The position numbers and the translations under genes are program-made. From Gaiellasilicea sp963705515 (GTDB lineage: Bacteria; Actinomycetota; Thermoleophilia; Gaiellales; Gaiellaceae): a DNA stretch of 64,000 nucleotides. The stretch is taken from assembly GCA_963705515.1 (NCBI GenBank), contig CAVPJV010000008.1:558001-622000 (forward strand). Direction: 5' to 3'. This document shows positions 1 through 7,724 of the stretch, one piece after another. A model generated the notes under the pieces. That model saw nothing but the letters and a program-made list of their open reading frames with translations, ran no database searches and had not been told where the DNA came from. Numbering within the stretch: the stretch's first letter is position 1; the number at the start of each line of letters is the position of its first letter.

Positions 1-433
1 GTCCACGCGCGCCGGCGTGGACGACAACCGGTTCGAGCCGATCGGCGCGAACGCGGAGGCCGGATCGAGCTGCTCAACCCATCAGGGGCGCGCGTGAGCA
101 TCGGGGCCACGCTGACCGAAGCGGACGCGATCGGTGCTTCGACCTGCGCCGAAGCCTCGCCGCAACAACAGGTGGCGCGCCGAGCGCCGGCCGACGTGCG
201 CTTCGGGGACGACGCGCGCGCCGTCCGCGCGACGGTTGGACACCGTGGCGCGTCGCCGCGGCTCGAGCAACAAGTCTGACCGCGGTCGCGAGGATCACGG
301 TCGAGCGGGAGCGCCAGCCGGAAGCTCCGATGTGCGTTGCCGAAGACGGCGATCATGTTCTCGACGTAGGCTCGGACGGCCTGTTGAGACTGACAACGAG
401 CGGCAGCGCCGATCTCCTCTTCGCGGCGGTCTT
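1..433. other. left edge, no supportable gene
   Basis: Several overlapping frames stay open here, as expected in GC-rich DNA, but none shows a recognisable domain, a convincing start or a neighbour that it fits. A frame open from base 2 to a TGA near base 97 could be the tail of a gene that begins outside the window; it is too short to identify. I see no RNA gene and no clear terminator in this stretch. Confidence 0.4.
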
Positions 434-590
434 CTAGACCCGAGCAGCTCGTATGAGTACCGATAGCTGCTCGTGGTAGTCGTAGCCCCGGATACGGCGG
501 CGACGTGACGATCCCGGTGGGCCTCATAGGCGTGTAGCGACGCAAGAACTTGATCGCCTCATCGACTGGGCGGCAAGTGCGACTGTGCTT
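434..590 (-). pseudogene. remnant of a DNA methyltransferase-like gene
   Basis: Read on the minus strand, this stretch encodes a short peptide ending in T-S-P-P-Y-P-G (codons at about 486-506). This matches the (S/N/D)PPY catalytic motif IV of amino DNA methyltransferases, which is often followed by Y-D-Y. The Y-D-Y-H continuation is present only after a change of frame, and that frame stops at a TAG at 434-436. No other methyltransferase motif or full-length frame is visible on either side, so this is at most a decayed fragment. A chance match in GC-rich DNA remains possible. Confidence 0.3.
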
Positions 591-711
591 GTGACACCAG
601 CACGCTCGAGTTGGGGCGTTCGCGGGAAGTCGAGATCGAAACAAAGCTGCGTCCAAAGTGAACTTTTCGAGCCTCTGGCCGTGAGCGGCGAGGGCGCAGA
701 AATGCCTCAAG

Positions 712-804
712 CGGAGCGGCCCCGGAGTCGAACCGAGCAAGCCGTGGGTTGCACGACCGGGCCGATTTTGAAGACCGGCTGGGCCACCGGGCCCGTGCCG
801 CTCC
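712..804 (-). tRNA. selC: tRNA-Sec (UCA)
   Basis: The minus strand folds as a selenocysteine tRNA of about 93 nt. It has a perfect 8-bp acceptor stem (GGAGCGGC with GCCGCTCC), a long D stem (GGGCC/GGCCC), a 6-bp anticodon stem with one G-U pair, and the loop CTTCAAA carrying anticodon TCA. A long variable arm with a 6-bp stem (GTCGTG/CACGGC) and a 5-bp T stem closing TTCGACT follow. The 8-bp acceptor, extended D stem, large variable arm and UCA anticodon together are diagnostic of selC. CCA is not encoded. It charges with serine and is converted to Sec by SelA, encoded 7 kb away on the same strand. Confidence 0.95.
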
Positions 805-810
805 GCCGCA

Positions 811-839
811 ACCCTAGTTGCAAAGCGTCAGTGCAAGCA
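811..839 (-). promoter_or_regulatory. possible promoter of tRNA-Sec
   Basis: On the minus strand a TAGGGT hexamer lies 6 bp before the tRNA 5' end, and TGCTTG lies 17 bp further upstream. Spacing is right for a housekeeping promoter, but both hexamers are imperfect, so this is a position-based guess. Confidence 0.35.
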
Positions 840-920
840 CGCGATCAGGACGCTGTACGGATTCGGTAAAACCGCGCCGCAACCGGCTTGGGAGCGTCGC
901 GGCACGGGGATGCTGGGCGC

Positions 921-1787
921 ATGCGACGCACACTCCTCATCCTCAGCTCGCTCGTCGCCGCCCTCGTGGCCGTGTCACCGGCCACCGCCGCCACGACGAA
1001 GACCGTCTCGATCAAACGGGCGGCATTCTCGCCCGCGACCGTCAACATCATCGCCGGCGACTCGATCCGCTGGCGCAACGACGACACCCAGAACCATCAA
1101 ATCGTCTCCACGACCGGCGCGTTCGCCTCGCCGGTGCTCGCGCGCGGCAAGACCTACACCTTCAGGTTCGACGTTGCGGGCACCTACAACTATCGCGACG
1201 CGCTCCACCCGTCCGTCACCGGCACGGTCAAAGTCGCAGGCCCGCCACCGGCCGTCACGCTCGCGACCTCCCAGCCGCAGATCGCCTACGGCCAGAAGGT
1301 GACGCTCTCGGGCCAGGTCAACAACAAGAAGGCCGGCGAGAACGTCCAGCTCAGCTACCAGCCCTACGGCCAGGCGTCGGAGATCGTTCTGGCGACCGTG
1401 ATCACCGGCGCCGACGGGACGTACTCGTACAACGTGGCGCCGAAGATCCTCACGACCTACCGCGCGAAGTGGAAGACCGCGTCGAGCCTCGTGATCAGCA
1501 CGGCCGTGGCGCCCTCGATCTCGTTCGGGCGCAACAACGGGTTCCTCGCGCGCGTCTACGCCGGCCGCAGCATGGCGAAGAAGCAGATCCAGCTGCAGCG
1601 GCTCTCCGCCTTCGGGCAGTGGGTCACGATCAAGCGCATCTTCCTCGATCTCAACTCGCGCGCCCGCTTCCAGGCGACGCTCCCATGCGGGGCGAACCGG
1701 CTGCGGATCGCGATGTCGGTCAACCAGGCCGGCGCCGGCTATCTCGGCGCGTTCAGCCGCGAGACCACGTGGCGGCGCGCCTGCTAG
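921..1787 (+). CDS. secreted cupredoxin-like protein
   Basis: The 288-residue product starts with a signal peptide (MRRTLLILSSLVAALVAVSP, then ATA). The ATG at 921 puts this peptide at the N-terminus, so I prefer it to upstream starts. Residues about 30-110 resemble a plastocyanin/cupredoxin fold (FSPATVNIIAGDSIRW, an N-H-Q-I ligand region, then YNYRDALHP). The usual Cys and Met copper ligands near the second His are not evident, so copper binding is uncertain. The rest resembles Ig-like or adhesion-type beta domains. The next gene, 34 bp downstream, is another secreted Ig-like protein and may share its transcript. Export is well supported; the role is unknown. Confidence 0.7.
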   Translation: MRRTLLILSSLVAALVAVSPATAATTKTVSIKRAAFSPATVNIIAGDSIRWRNDDTQNHQIVSTTGAFASPVLARGKTYTFRFDVAGTYNYRDALHPSVTGTVKVAGPPPAVTLATSQPQIAYGQKVTLSGQVNNKKAGENVQLSYQPYGQASEIVLATVITGADGTYSYNVAPKILTTYRAKWKTASSLVISTAVAPSISFGRNNGFLARVYAGRSMAKKQIQLQRLSAFGQWVTIKRIFLDLNSRARFQATLPCGANRLRIAMSVNQAGAGYLGAFSRETTWRRAC

Positions 1788-1821
1788 CCACACCCAAACG
1801 AAGCACGGAAGGGGCACCAGC

Positions 1822-2622
1822 ATGAAACGACGCACACTTCTCTCGACGGCGCTCGCGGGCATGCTGGTCGTGCTCGCGGCCGTCGCCGGCCTGGCGGAGG
1901 TCGCCGACTCGGCGCCGCAGGCGGCACCGTCGAACCAGTCGCCGCCGGCGATCTCCGGCACGCCCGAGGAGGGCAAGACGCTGACGACGAGCAACGGCAA
2001 CTGGACCGGGACGGCTCCGATCACATTCACCTACTCGTGGCGGCGCTGCGACGAGAACGGCGGCAGCTGCTCCCAGATCGGCGGTGCCACCGACAAGACG
2101 TACGTCCTCAAGAAGGTCGACGTCGACAACACGATCCGCTCCCGGGTCACCGCGCGGAACAGCGACGGCTCCACCGCCGCGACGTCGGTCCCGTCGGCCG
2201 TGATCCGCGTCGCGCCGGCTCCGGTGACGGGCTGCAACGGCAACGCGCCGATCCCGATCGCGAACGTGTCCCTGCCGGACAGGCTCCTCATCGACGGGCA
2301 GTCGATCAGCCCGGGGGTCGTCGGCCGTTCCACGACGACCATCTCGCTTCGCTTCCGCGTCACGTGCAAGGGCAAGCCCGTCCAGGGCGCGCTTCTCTAT
2401 GCGGACGCGGTTCCGTACAACCAGTTCTCGACGCCGGCCGAGCAGCCGACCGGTGCGGACGGCTTCGCGACGCTGACGATGAACCGCGCGGCCGGGTATC
2501 CGGCGACGAACAGCCAGCAACTGCTGGTGGTCTTCGCCCGCGCCCGCAAGGCCGGCGAGGACGTGCTCGGTGGGGTCTCGACGCGCCGGCTCGTCTCGTT
2601 CCCGGTCGACCTGCGCCGGTAG
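1822..2622 (+). CDS. secreted Ig-like domain protein
   Basis: This 266-residue protein has an N-terminal signal peptide (about residues 1-30). It then has one Ig-like repeat of the type common in surface proteins of Thermoleophilia and other Actinobacteria: SGTPEEGKTL, GNWTGTAPITFTYSWRRCD, and a Y-V-L-K-K-V-D-V-D-N-T-I-R-S-R-V segment. The C-terminal 120 residues look like a beta-sandwich with two cysteines and no enzyme motif. A GGGG-type Shine-Dalgarno precedes the ATG. It lies directly after the cupredoxin-like gene and ends before a strong hairpin terminator. A surface or matrix role is inference. Confidence 0.7.
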   Translation: MKRRTLLSTALAGMLVVLAAVAGLAEVADSAPQAAPSNQSPPAISGTPEEGKTLTTSNGNWTGTAPITFTYSWRRCDENGGSCSQIGGATDKTYVLKKVDVDNTIRSRVTARNSDGSTAATSVPSAVIRVAPAPVTGCNGNAPIPIANVSLPDRLLIDGQSISPGVVGRSTTTISLRFRVTCKGKPVQGALLYADAVPYNQFSTPAEQPTGADGFATLTMNRAAGYPATNSQQLLVVFARARKAGEDVLGGVSTRRLVSFPVDLRR

Positions 2623-2638
2623 AGGGGGAGAGAGGAGC

Positions 2639-2671
2639 GCCCGGGGAAGCTCAGGACGAGCTTCCCCGGGC
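2639..2671 (+). terminator. hairpin terminator after the secreted-protein pair
   Basis: A perfect 14-bp stem (GCCCGGGGAAGCTC / GAGCTTCCCCGGGC) with a 5-nt loop lies 17 bp after the stop codon. It has no T-run, as is common for terminators in high-GC Actinobacteria. It separates the secreted-protein genes from the selenoprotein operon. Confidence 0.8.
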
Positions 2672-2697
2672 CTCGTCCATTCTGCGAGGATCGAGGC

Positions 2698-3246
2698 GTG
2701 GCTCACCTGCGCCTGACCGACGTCGACGAGGCAACCGGCCCGCTCAAGGACGAGTACGACGCCGCGGTCGGTCGCGCCGGGAAGGTCTTCAACATCGTCA
2801 AGGCGATGAGCCCGAACCCGGACGTGCTCCACCGCTCGATGGAGCTCTACAAGGGGGTCATGTTCGGCCCCTCGAAGCTCTCCCGCCAGGAGCGCGAGCT
2901 GCTCGCCACCGTCGTCTCGCGGGAGAACGACTGCCATTACTGAACGCGATCGCATGCAGACGACCTCCGTGCCGAGGGCGCCGACGAAGGACTCGTGGAG
3001 CACTGCGCCCACGACTACCGGACCGCCGACCTGCCTGCGCCGGTGCTCGCGCTCTGTGACTACGCGGCCAAGCTCACGCACGTCCCGACCTCGGTCGGCG
3101 CGGCCGACGTCGAGGAGCTGCGCCGCCACGGCTGGGACGACGAGGCGATCCACGATGCGATCCAGGTGATCGCGTACTTCAACTACATCAACCGGATCGC
3201 CGAGGCCGTCGGGGTCGGCCCGGAGCCGGAGTGGGAGGAGAGATGA
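2698..3246 (+). CDS. AhpD-like selenoprotein (TGA read as Sec)
   Basis: A frame from GTG 2698 to TGA 3244-3246 is interrupted only by a TGA at 2941-2943. The part before it (ending SRENDCHY) and the part after it (H-A-D-D-L-R through I-A-Y-F-N-Y-I-N-R-I-A-E-A-V-G) are the two halves of one AhpD/carboxymuconolactone-decarboxylase-like alkylhydroperoxidase. In that family the active site is C-H-Y-C. Here the second Cys position is TGA, giving C79-H-Y-U82 in a 182-residue product. tRNA-Sec, selA and selB are nearby, so Sec decoding is far more likely than a nonsense mutation. Family knowledge predicts peroxidatic or thiol-redox chemistry at C/U. The stop overlaps the cupin start (ATGA). A conventional gene finder would split this into two ORFs. 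Confidence 0.9.
2961..2980 (+). promoter_or_regulatory. candidate bacterial SECIS hairpin
   Basis: Downstream of the TGA, CCTC (2964-2967) pairs with GAGG (2974-2977), extended by C-G and G-C pairs around an A-G mismatch. The hexaloop CGTGCC has a G-T at 2969-2970, 26-27 nt after the TGA. Bacterial SECIS elements are short hairpins within the coding region with a G/U in the apical loop roughly 16-37 nt after UGA, so position and loop fit. Folding energy was not computed. Confidence 0.6.
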
Positions 3247-3602
3247 GCGGCTTCACGATCGTGCACATGGACGACTTCGAGCGTCCGTTCCCCAAGTGGG
3301 CGCTCGCGCGCAAGTCGCTTGGGCTGCAGTCGTTCGGCATGAACGTCGTCGAGCTGCCGCCGGGCGAGACGATCCCCGAGCACGACGAGACGGGCAGCGA
3401 CCAGGAGGAGGTCTTCATCGTTCTTTCCGGTGACGCGACGATGGTGATCGACGGCGAGGATCACGCGGCACCGGCGGGGACGTTCACGCGGCTCGATCCA
3501 GAGCCGAAGCGGACGGTCGTCAACCGCAGCGACGCCGACGCGACCGTGCTGATCGTCTCGGCGCCGCGAACGAGCGGCTACACGCCGATGGACTGGGCGT
3601 GA
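3243..3602 (+). CDS. cupin-domain protein
   Basis: This 119-residue single-domain cupin has the first motif around PGETIPEHDETGSDQEEVF, with metal-ligand-like His and Glu residues. The second motif region is degenerate (APAGTFTRLDPEPKRTVVN), with no clear second His. ATG 3243 overlaps the stop of the selenoprotein (ATGA), and its own stop overlaps the nitrilase GTG (GTGA), so the three genes are translationally coupled. Small cupins bind metals and sugars or act as redox-linked enzymes; no substrate can be read here. The coupling suggests a job tied to the AhpD-like selenoprotein and the nitrilase. Confidence 0.8.
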   Translation: MSGFTIVHMDDFERPFPKWALARKSLGLQSFGMNVVELPPGETIPEHDETGSDQEEVFIVLSGDATMVIDGEDHAAPAGTFTRLDPEPKRTVVNRSDADATVLIVSAPRTSGYTPMDWA

Positions 3603-4516
3603 AGGAGCGCGTCACCGCCGCCTGCGTTCAGGTCGAGCCGGCGATCTTCGACCGCTCCGGCACGATCGACCGCGTCGCAGAGCGCACGGCGGAGGCGGCC
3701 GTGGCCGGCGCGCAGCTCGTCGTCTTCCCGGAGACCTTCATCCCCGCGTATCCGTCGTCCGTCTGGGCGAAGGCGCTCGCCGGCTGGTCCGAACCGGGCG
3801 CGAAGGAGGCGTTCGCGCTCCTTCACCGCGAGTCGCTCGAGGTCCCGGGCGCCGACGCCGACCGGCTCGGCGCGATCGCCCGCGAGCACGGCGTCTGGCT
3901 CGTCGTCGGCGTCAACGAGGCGGATCCGGAGCGAGCCGGGACGCTCTACAACTCGCTGCTCTACTACTCGCCGGAGGGCGAGCTCGCACTCCACCACCGC
4001 AAGCTCGTGCCGACGAACCACGAGCGGCTCGTCTGGGGCCAGGGCGACGGGCGCGGGCTGCGGGCGATCGAGTCGCCGCTCGGCCGGCTCGGCGGCCTGA
4101 TCTGCTGGGAGAACTACATGCCGCTCGCCCGCTTCGCGCTCTACGAGTCCGGGGTCGAGATCTACATCGCCTCGACGGCCGACGACGGCGACTCGTGGCA
4201 GGCGACGCTGCAGCACATCGCGCTCGAGTCCCGCTCCTTCGTGATCGCGCCCTGCCACTTCCAGCGCGCAGGCTCCTACCCGGACGACTTCCCGCTCCGC
4301 GGGCTGCTGGAGGGCCGCGACCTGCTCGGCCGCGGCGGCTCGGCGATCCTCGCTCCCGACGGGAGCTATCTCGCGGGGCCGCTCTACGACGAGGAGGGGA
4401 TCCTCTACGCGGAGCTCGACCCGGATGTGCTCCTGCAGGCGCGGCAGCGCTTCGACCCCGCCGGCCACTACCACCGGCCGGACGTGCTCAGGCTGACGGT
4501 CAGCCCGCTGGAGTAG
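3599..4516 (+). CDS. nitrilase-family carbon-nitrogen hydrolase
   Basis: The 305-residue protein has the full nitrilase-superfamily triad: Glu45 (FPETFIPAYP), Lys135 (HRKLVPTN) and Cys169 (LICWEN). Length and the W-E-N-Y-M-P context after the Cys fit the true nitrilase/cyanide hydratase branch, which hydrolyses R-CN to acid and ammonia, rather than the amidase branches. The GTG start at 3599 overlaps the cupin stop. It is the last gene of the selenoprotein-cupin-nitrilase operon, and its end overlaps the convergent DUF192 gene by 17 bp. The substrate is unknown; nitrile or cyanide detoxification coupled to a peroxidase-like selenoprotein is a hypothesis. Confidence 0.88.
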   Translation: MKERVTAACVQVEPAIFDRSGTIDRVAERTAEAAVAGAQLVVFPETFIPAYPSSVWAKALAGWSEPGAKEAFALLHRESLEVPGADADRLGAIAREHGVWLVVGVNEADPERAGTLYNSLLYYSPEGELALHHRKLVPTNHERLVWGQGDGRGLRAIESPLGRLGGLICWENYMPLARFALYESGVEIYIASTADDGDSWQATLQHIALESRSFVIAPCHFQRAGSYPDDFPLRGLLEGRDLLGRGGSAILAPDGSYLAGPLYDEEGILYAELDPDVLLQARQRFDPAGHYHRPDVLRLTVSPLE

Positions 4517-4961
4517 CCCGGACGACGACTCGGTCGCCGGCCCGGACCCGCCAGCGGCGGAACGAGCCCGCGTTGACCTCGAGCACCGAGCGGTAGGCGA
4601 CCTCGGGGTCGTAGATCCGACAGGGATCTCGCCGGCAGGGCTGCATCGTGAAGGTGCGCAGGATCTTCCCGCGGGCGTCGGCGAACGCGATGTCGAGCGG
4701 GATCAGCGTGTCCTTCATCCAGTAGCCGCCGCGGTGGGCATTGGGGTAGAGGAAGACCATTCCCGCTTTCGCCGCCAGCGAACGGCGGTTCATCAGGCCG
4801 CGCGCCCGTTCGGCCTGCGTGCGGGCCAGCTCGACCTTGAGGACGACTCGCGGCGCGCCTGAGGCGGGCGTGATCGTGGACGTACCGCGCCCGAAGCTCG
4901 TCGAGGCGAGGGCCGCGGCCGGCAGGGCGACGGCGAGGGCTGCGAGCAGGGCCGGGCGCAC
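4500..4961 (-). CDS. exported DUF192 protein
   Basis: This 153-residue protein starts at GTG 4961 and has an N-terminal export signal (about residues 1-20). A DUF192 domain follows, with the hallmark elements R-T-Q-A-E-R-A-R-G-L-M and MVFLYPNAHRGGYWMKDTLI (G-L-M and W-M-K-D-T). DUF192 proteins are small extracytoplasmic proteins of unknown biochemical function. A CRRDPC pair of cysteines is present. It converges on the nitrilase gene, overlapping its 3' end by 17 bp. Confidence 0.85.
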   Translation of the reverse strand: MRPALLAALAVALPAAALASTSFGRGTSTITPASGAPRVVLKVELARTQAERARGLMNRRSLAAKAGMVFLYPNAHRGGYWMKDTLIPLDIAFADARGKILRTFTMQPCRRDPCRIYDPEVAYRSVLEVNAGSFRRWRVRAGDRVVVRATPAG

Positions 4962-5080
4962 GCAGCCAGTGTTGCAGCCGACGTTCGGCCCGTCTTGTGG
5001 CGTCCGGCGCGATCCCCTACCCTGGATTCCAGATGTAGGAGCGAACGGGAGTCGTGCGGCCGGCTCGGGAGGGATTCCGG

Positions 5081-6145
5081 ATGGCCGAGATCGCGCACCC
5101 GTACCAGGACACCGCGGTGGAGGCGGCGAAGACAGCCGCGCCAGCTCGCAAGCGGGTCTCCTTCGCCGAGCTCGTCGAGGCGTGGGCTGTCCGCGAGTCG
5201 GGTGACGGGGCCGAGGAGCGCTACCAGCAGCTTCGCACCGCCTTCGTTCACGACCACGGCGAGATCACCGACTCCTACATCTGCGAGAGCGGGCCGATGG
5301 CCGTCGCGGTGACGGCGATCCCGCCGAAGCCGCTCGAACGGAAGCTGCTCCGCCTCAAGGACCGGATCGAGATGCACAGCGAGACCGAGCGGCTCGTGCG
5401 GACGCACCCGGAGGTGGCACAGGTGCTGCATCGCGCCGAGGTGCAGTACGTCTCGGTCCGGAACGCGCTCCGCGGCCTGAGCCAGCGGCTGCTGGTGAAC
5501 TGGCTCTTCGTGTGGATGCGCGACCTGATGCTCGTCTCGATCCCGAACCCGGACGGCACAGTCGTGCCGCTGACCGCGGAGGAGATCGAGCAGCAGGGCA
5601 AGGAGCTCGACCGGATCGCGGAGAACTACGAGCAGGCGGCTTCGCGCGAGGCGCAGATCGTCTACCTCGGCGGGATGCTCGGGGGCGTGCTCGCGCTGTG
5701 TGCGATCACGGTCCCCGTCGGGATCCTGCTCGCGGCCAGCGATGTCCCCGTCAACCTGACGACGTTCTTCGGCTGCCTGATCGCCGGCGCGCTAGGCGCC
5801 CTCGTCAGCGTCGTCACGCGGATGAGCGCCGACAAGTTCCACGTCCGCCATGAGGTCGGCCGCTCGTACGTGCAACGGGTGGCGGCCTTCCGGCCGTTCA
5901 TCGGCGGCGTCTTCGGCCTGCTCGTCTACTTCGCGCTCCAGGGCGGCCTGATCCGGCAGCTCGACGTGCCGGAGGACCCGCGCGACCGCTTTGCCTTCTT
6001 CCTCGTGCTCGCGTTCGCGGCCGGCTTCAGCGAGCGGCTGGTGAAGGAAGTGCTGCGCTCGACGGACGGCGATGAGCCACCGGCTACGACGTCGGCGTCG
6101 AAGCCCGACGCCGAAGCACCCGCGCCTCCCCAACCCGGCGGGTGA
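5081..6145 (+). CDS. hypothetical membrane protein
   Basis: The 354-residue protein has a long soluble N-terminal part (residues about 1-190, helical and charged). Four hydrophobic segments follow, around LGGMLGGVLALCAITVPVGI, LTTFFGCLIAGALGALVSVV, FRPFIGGVFGLLVYFALQGG and FAFFLVLAFAAGFSERLVKEV, then a Pro/Ala-rich tail. ATG 5081 is preferred because it follows a GGAGGG-like ribosome binding site. No enzyme motif is seen. Similar bipartite proteins occur in Actinobacteria as uncharacterised membrane proteins. The last 62 bp overlap the convergent selB gene. Confidence 0.65.
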   Translation: MAEIAHPYQDTAVEAAKTAAPARKRVSFAELVEAWAVRESGDGAEERYQQLRTAFVHDHGEITDSYICESGPMAVAVTAIPPKPLERKLLRLKDRIEMHSETERLVRTHPEVAQVLHRAEVQYVSVRNALRGLSQRLLVNWLFVWMRDLMLVSIPNPDGTVVPLTAEEIEQQGKELDRIAENYEQAASREAQIVYLGGMLGGVLALCAITVPVGILLAASDVPVNLTTFFGCLIAGALGALVSVVTRMSADKFHVRHEVGRSYVQRVAAFRPFIGGVFGLLVYFALQGGLIRQLDVPEDPRDRFAFFLVLAFAAGFSERLVKEVLRSTDGDEPPATTSASKPDAEAPAPPQPGG

Positions 6146-7724
6146 CCCCGTCGGCATCCAGGCGCTCGAGCAGCAGCTGGGCGTCGCGGCGGCCGCAGCC
6201 GGCGAGATCGCGGAAGCGGGCCAGCGAGATCTGCCCTGCCGCAGCGCACTCCCCGAGCACGAGCGAGCGCGCCCGCTCGTAGGCGGCTGCCGTCACCGCC
6301 CAGCCGTCGCCAAGACGCACGAGCCTGCCCGCACGCTCGAGGAAACGGGCGAGCTCCGCGTCCTCTGCCTTCGCAGCGCCAGGCTCCGCCGCAGCGACCG
6401 ACGCCAGCAGCCGCTCGGCGTCGGCAGCGCGGGCACCGAGCGCCCCGGTCGCGCCCGGCCGGTAGAGCATCGAGCCGCGCCGTTCGAACGGGAGCCGGGC
6501 GAGCACGTCCTTCGCCCACGGCTCGGTCGGCGCGGGCGTGCCGGGATCGAGCGGGTCGGCCCGGTCGAGCTCGTGCTCGAGCCGGGCTTCGAGCTCGGCC
6601 AGCCACTCGTCGGAGAAGCGCCACTCGCCGCCGACGAGCGCCGGTGCGTGGACGCGGGCTTCGCCGTGGCGGGCCTGCTCGAAGCGGGCCGGGTCGGCAT
6701 GGCGGGAGGGAGCCGGGTCGAGCACGGTGCCACCGCCGACCGTCGTGGCGTCGCGAAGGACGACGCGGTCGTCGCGCGCCGCGACGATCGGCGCCGCCAG
6801 CCGTAGCTGCGCGTCGTCGCCGACGCGGACGACGCGGGCGAGGACGGCTGTCGTTCCGTGGTGGACGTGCAGGCGCGCGCCGTCCGCGATCGGCTCGAGC
6901 TCGTCGAGCGCGACGTCGAGCCGGTAGCTCGGCCGCAGGCTGCCGGGCGCGATCAGCACGTCTCCGCGGCGCAGCTCGCTTCGCTCGACGCCCGGGAGTG
7001 CGAGCGCGACCCGCTGCCCCGCCTCTGCCCGCTCGACCGCACGGTCGTGCACCTGGACGCTGCGGACACGCACCTCGCGCCCGGCCGGCTCGGCCCGGAG
7101 CACGTCGCCCTCGGCGACTGTCCCCGACCAGAGCGTTCCGGTCGCGACCGTCCCGATCCCGCGCAGCGAGAAGACGCGATCGACGTAGAGGCGTGCCGCC
7201 TCAGAGTCGGCGGGCTTGTGTTTCTGAAACACAAGCTCCGCCACGCGGCCGAGCGCGTCGCGAAGCTCGTCGAGGCCGGCGCCGGTCTTGGCGCTCACCG
7301 CGATCGCCTCGGCCTCGGGGACCAGCTCGCGTGCCTCCTCGAGCGCGAGGGCGAGCATCCCCTCGTCGACGGTGTCGGCCTTCGTCACCGCGACGACGCC
7401 GTGCTCGATTCCGAGCAGGCGGATGATCGCGAGATGTTCAAGCGTCTGCGGCCGAGCGCCCTCGCCCGCGTCGATCACGAGCAGGAAGAGGTCGATCCCG
7501 GTCGCGCCCGCGACCATGTTGCGGACGAACCGCTCGTGCCCCGGAACGTCGATCAGCGAGAGCCGGCGTCCGTCGGGCAGGTCGAGCGGGGCGTAGCCGA
7601 GGTCGATCGAGATCCCGCGCTTCTGCTCCTCGGGCAGCCGGTCGGTGTCCTTCCCGGTCAAGGCCCGGACGAGCCACGTCTTGCCGTGGTCGATGTGCCC
7701 GGCCGTGCCGACGGTCAGCGGCAT
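6084..7724 (-). CDS. selB: selenocysteine-specific elongation factor SelB
   Basis: The 546-residue protein has GTPase motifs GHIDHGKT, DVPGHE, TKAD and SAKTGAGLDEL, then EF-Tu-like domains II and III. Its C-terminal part is rich in winged-helix-like segments (for example QISLARFRDLAGCGRRDAQL) that bind the SECIS hairpin. SelB delivers Sec-tRNA-Sec to UGA codons carrying a SECIS. Its ATG overlaps the end of selA by 10 bp, giving a selA-selB operon. An 11-bp-arm palindrome (7214-7236) encodes F-Q-K-H-K-P in the linker after domain I and looks like an inserted coding repeat. The target gene lies 3 kb away on the opposite strand. Confidence 0.95.
   Translation of the reverse strand: MPLTVGTAGHIDHGKTWLVRALTGKDTDRLPEEQKRGISIDLGYAPLDLPDGRRLSLIDVPGHERFVRNMVAGATGIDLFLLVIDAGEGARPQTLEHLAIIRLLGIEHGVVAVTKADTVDEGMLALALEEARELVPEAEAIAVSAKTGAGLDELRDALGRVAELVFQKHKPADSEAARLYVDRVFSLRGIGTVATGTLWSGTVAEGDVLRAEPAGREVRVRSVQVHDRAVERAEAGQRVALALPGVERSELRRGDVLIAPGSLRPSYRLDVALDELEPIADGARLHVHHGTTAVLARVVRVGDDAQLRLAAPIVAARDDRVVLRDATTVGGGTVLDPAPSRHADPARFEQARHGEARVHAPALVGGEWRFSDEWLAELEARLEHELDRADPLDPGTPAPTEPWAKDVLARLPFERRGSMLYRPGATGALGARAADAERLLASVAAAEPGAAKAEDAELARFLERAGRLVRLGDGWAVTAAAYERARSLVLGECAAAGQISLARFRDLAGCGRRDAQLLLERLDADGVTRRVGEARVLRRRASTPTS
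7214..7236. repeat. coding palindrome inside selB
   Basis: The perfect palindrome GCTTGTGTTTC-T-GAAACACAAGC lies in the region joining SelB domains I and II. A similar palindrome with the same outer arms lies in the glycerate kinase gene at 58009-58035, also encoding H-K-P. Confidence 0.7.

Noticed and set aside
94..466. Short ORFs at the left edge
   Set aside because: They show no family similarity and overlap each other on both strands, as expected by chance in GC-rich DNA.
2995..3246. A separate small gene starting at GTG 2995
   Set aside because: It is the second half of the AhpD-like protein in the same frame as 2698-2943, and the break is one TGA at a known redox-active position.
5792..7426. 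Long Arg-rich frames opposite and within selB
   Set aside because: They are shadow frames of a clearly identified gene, with unnatural composition.
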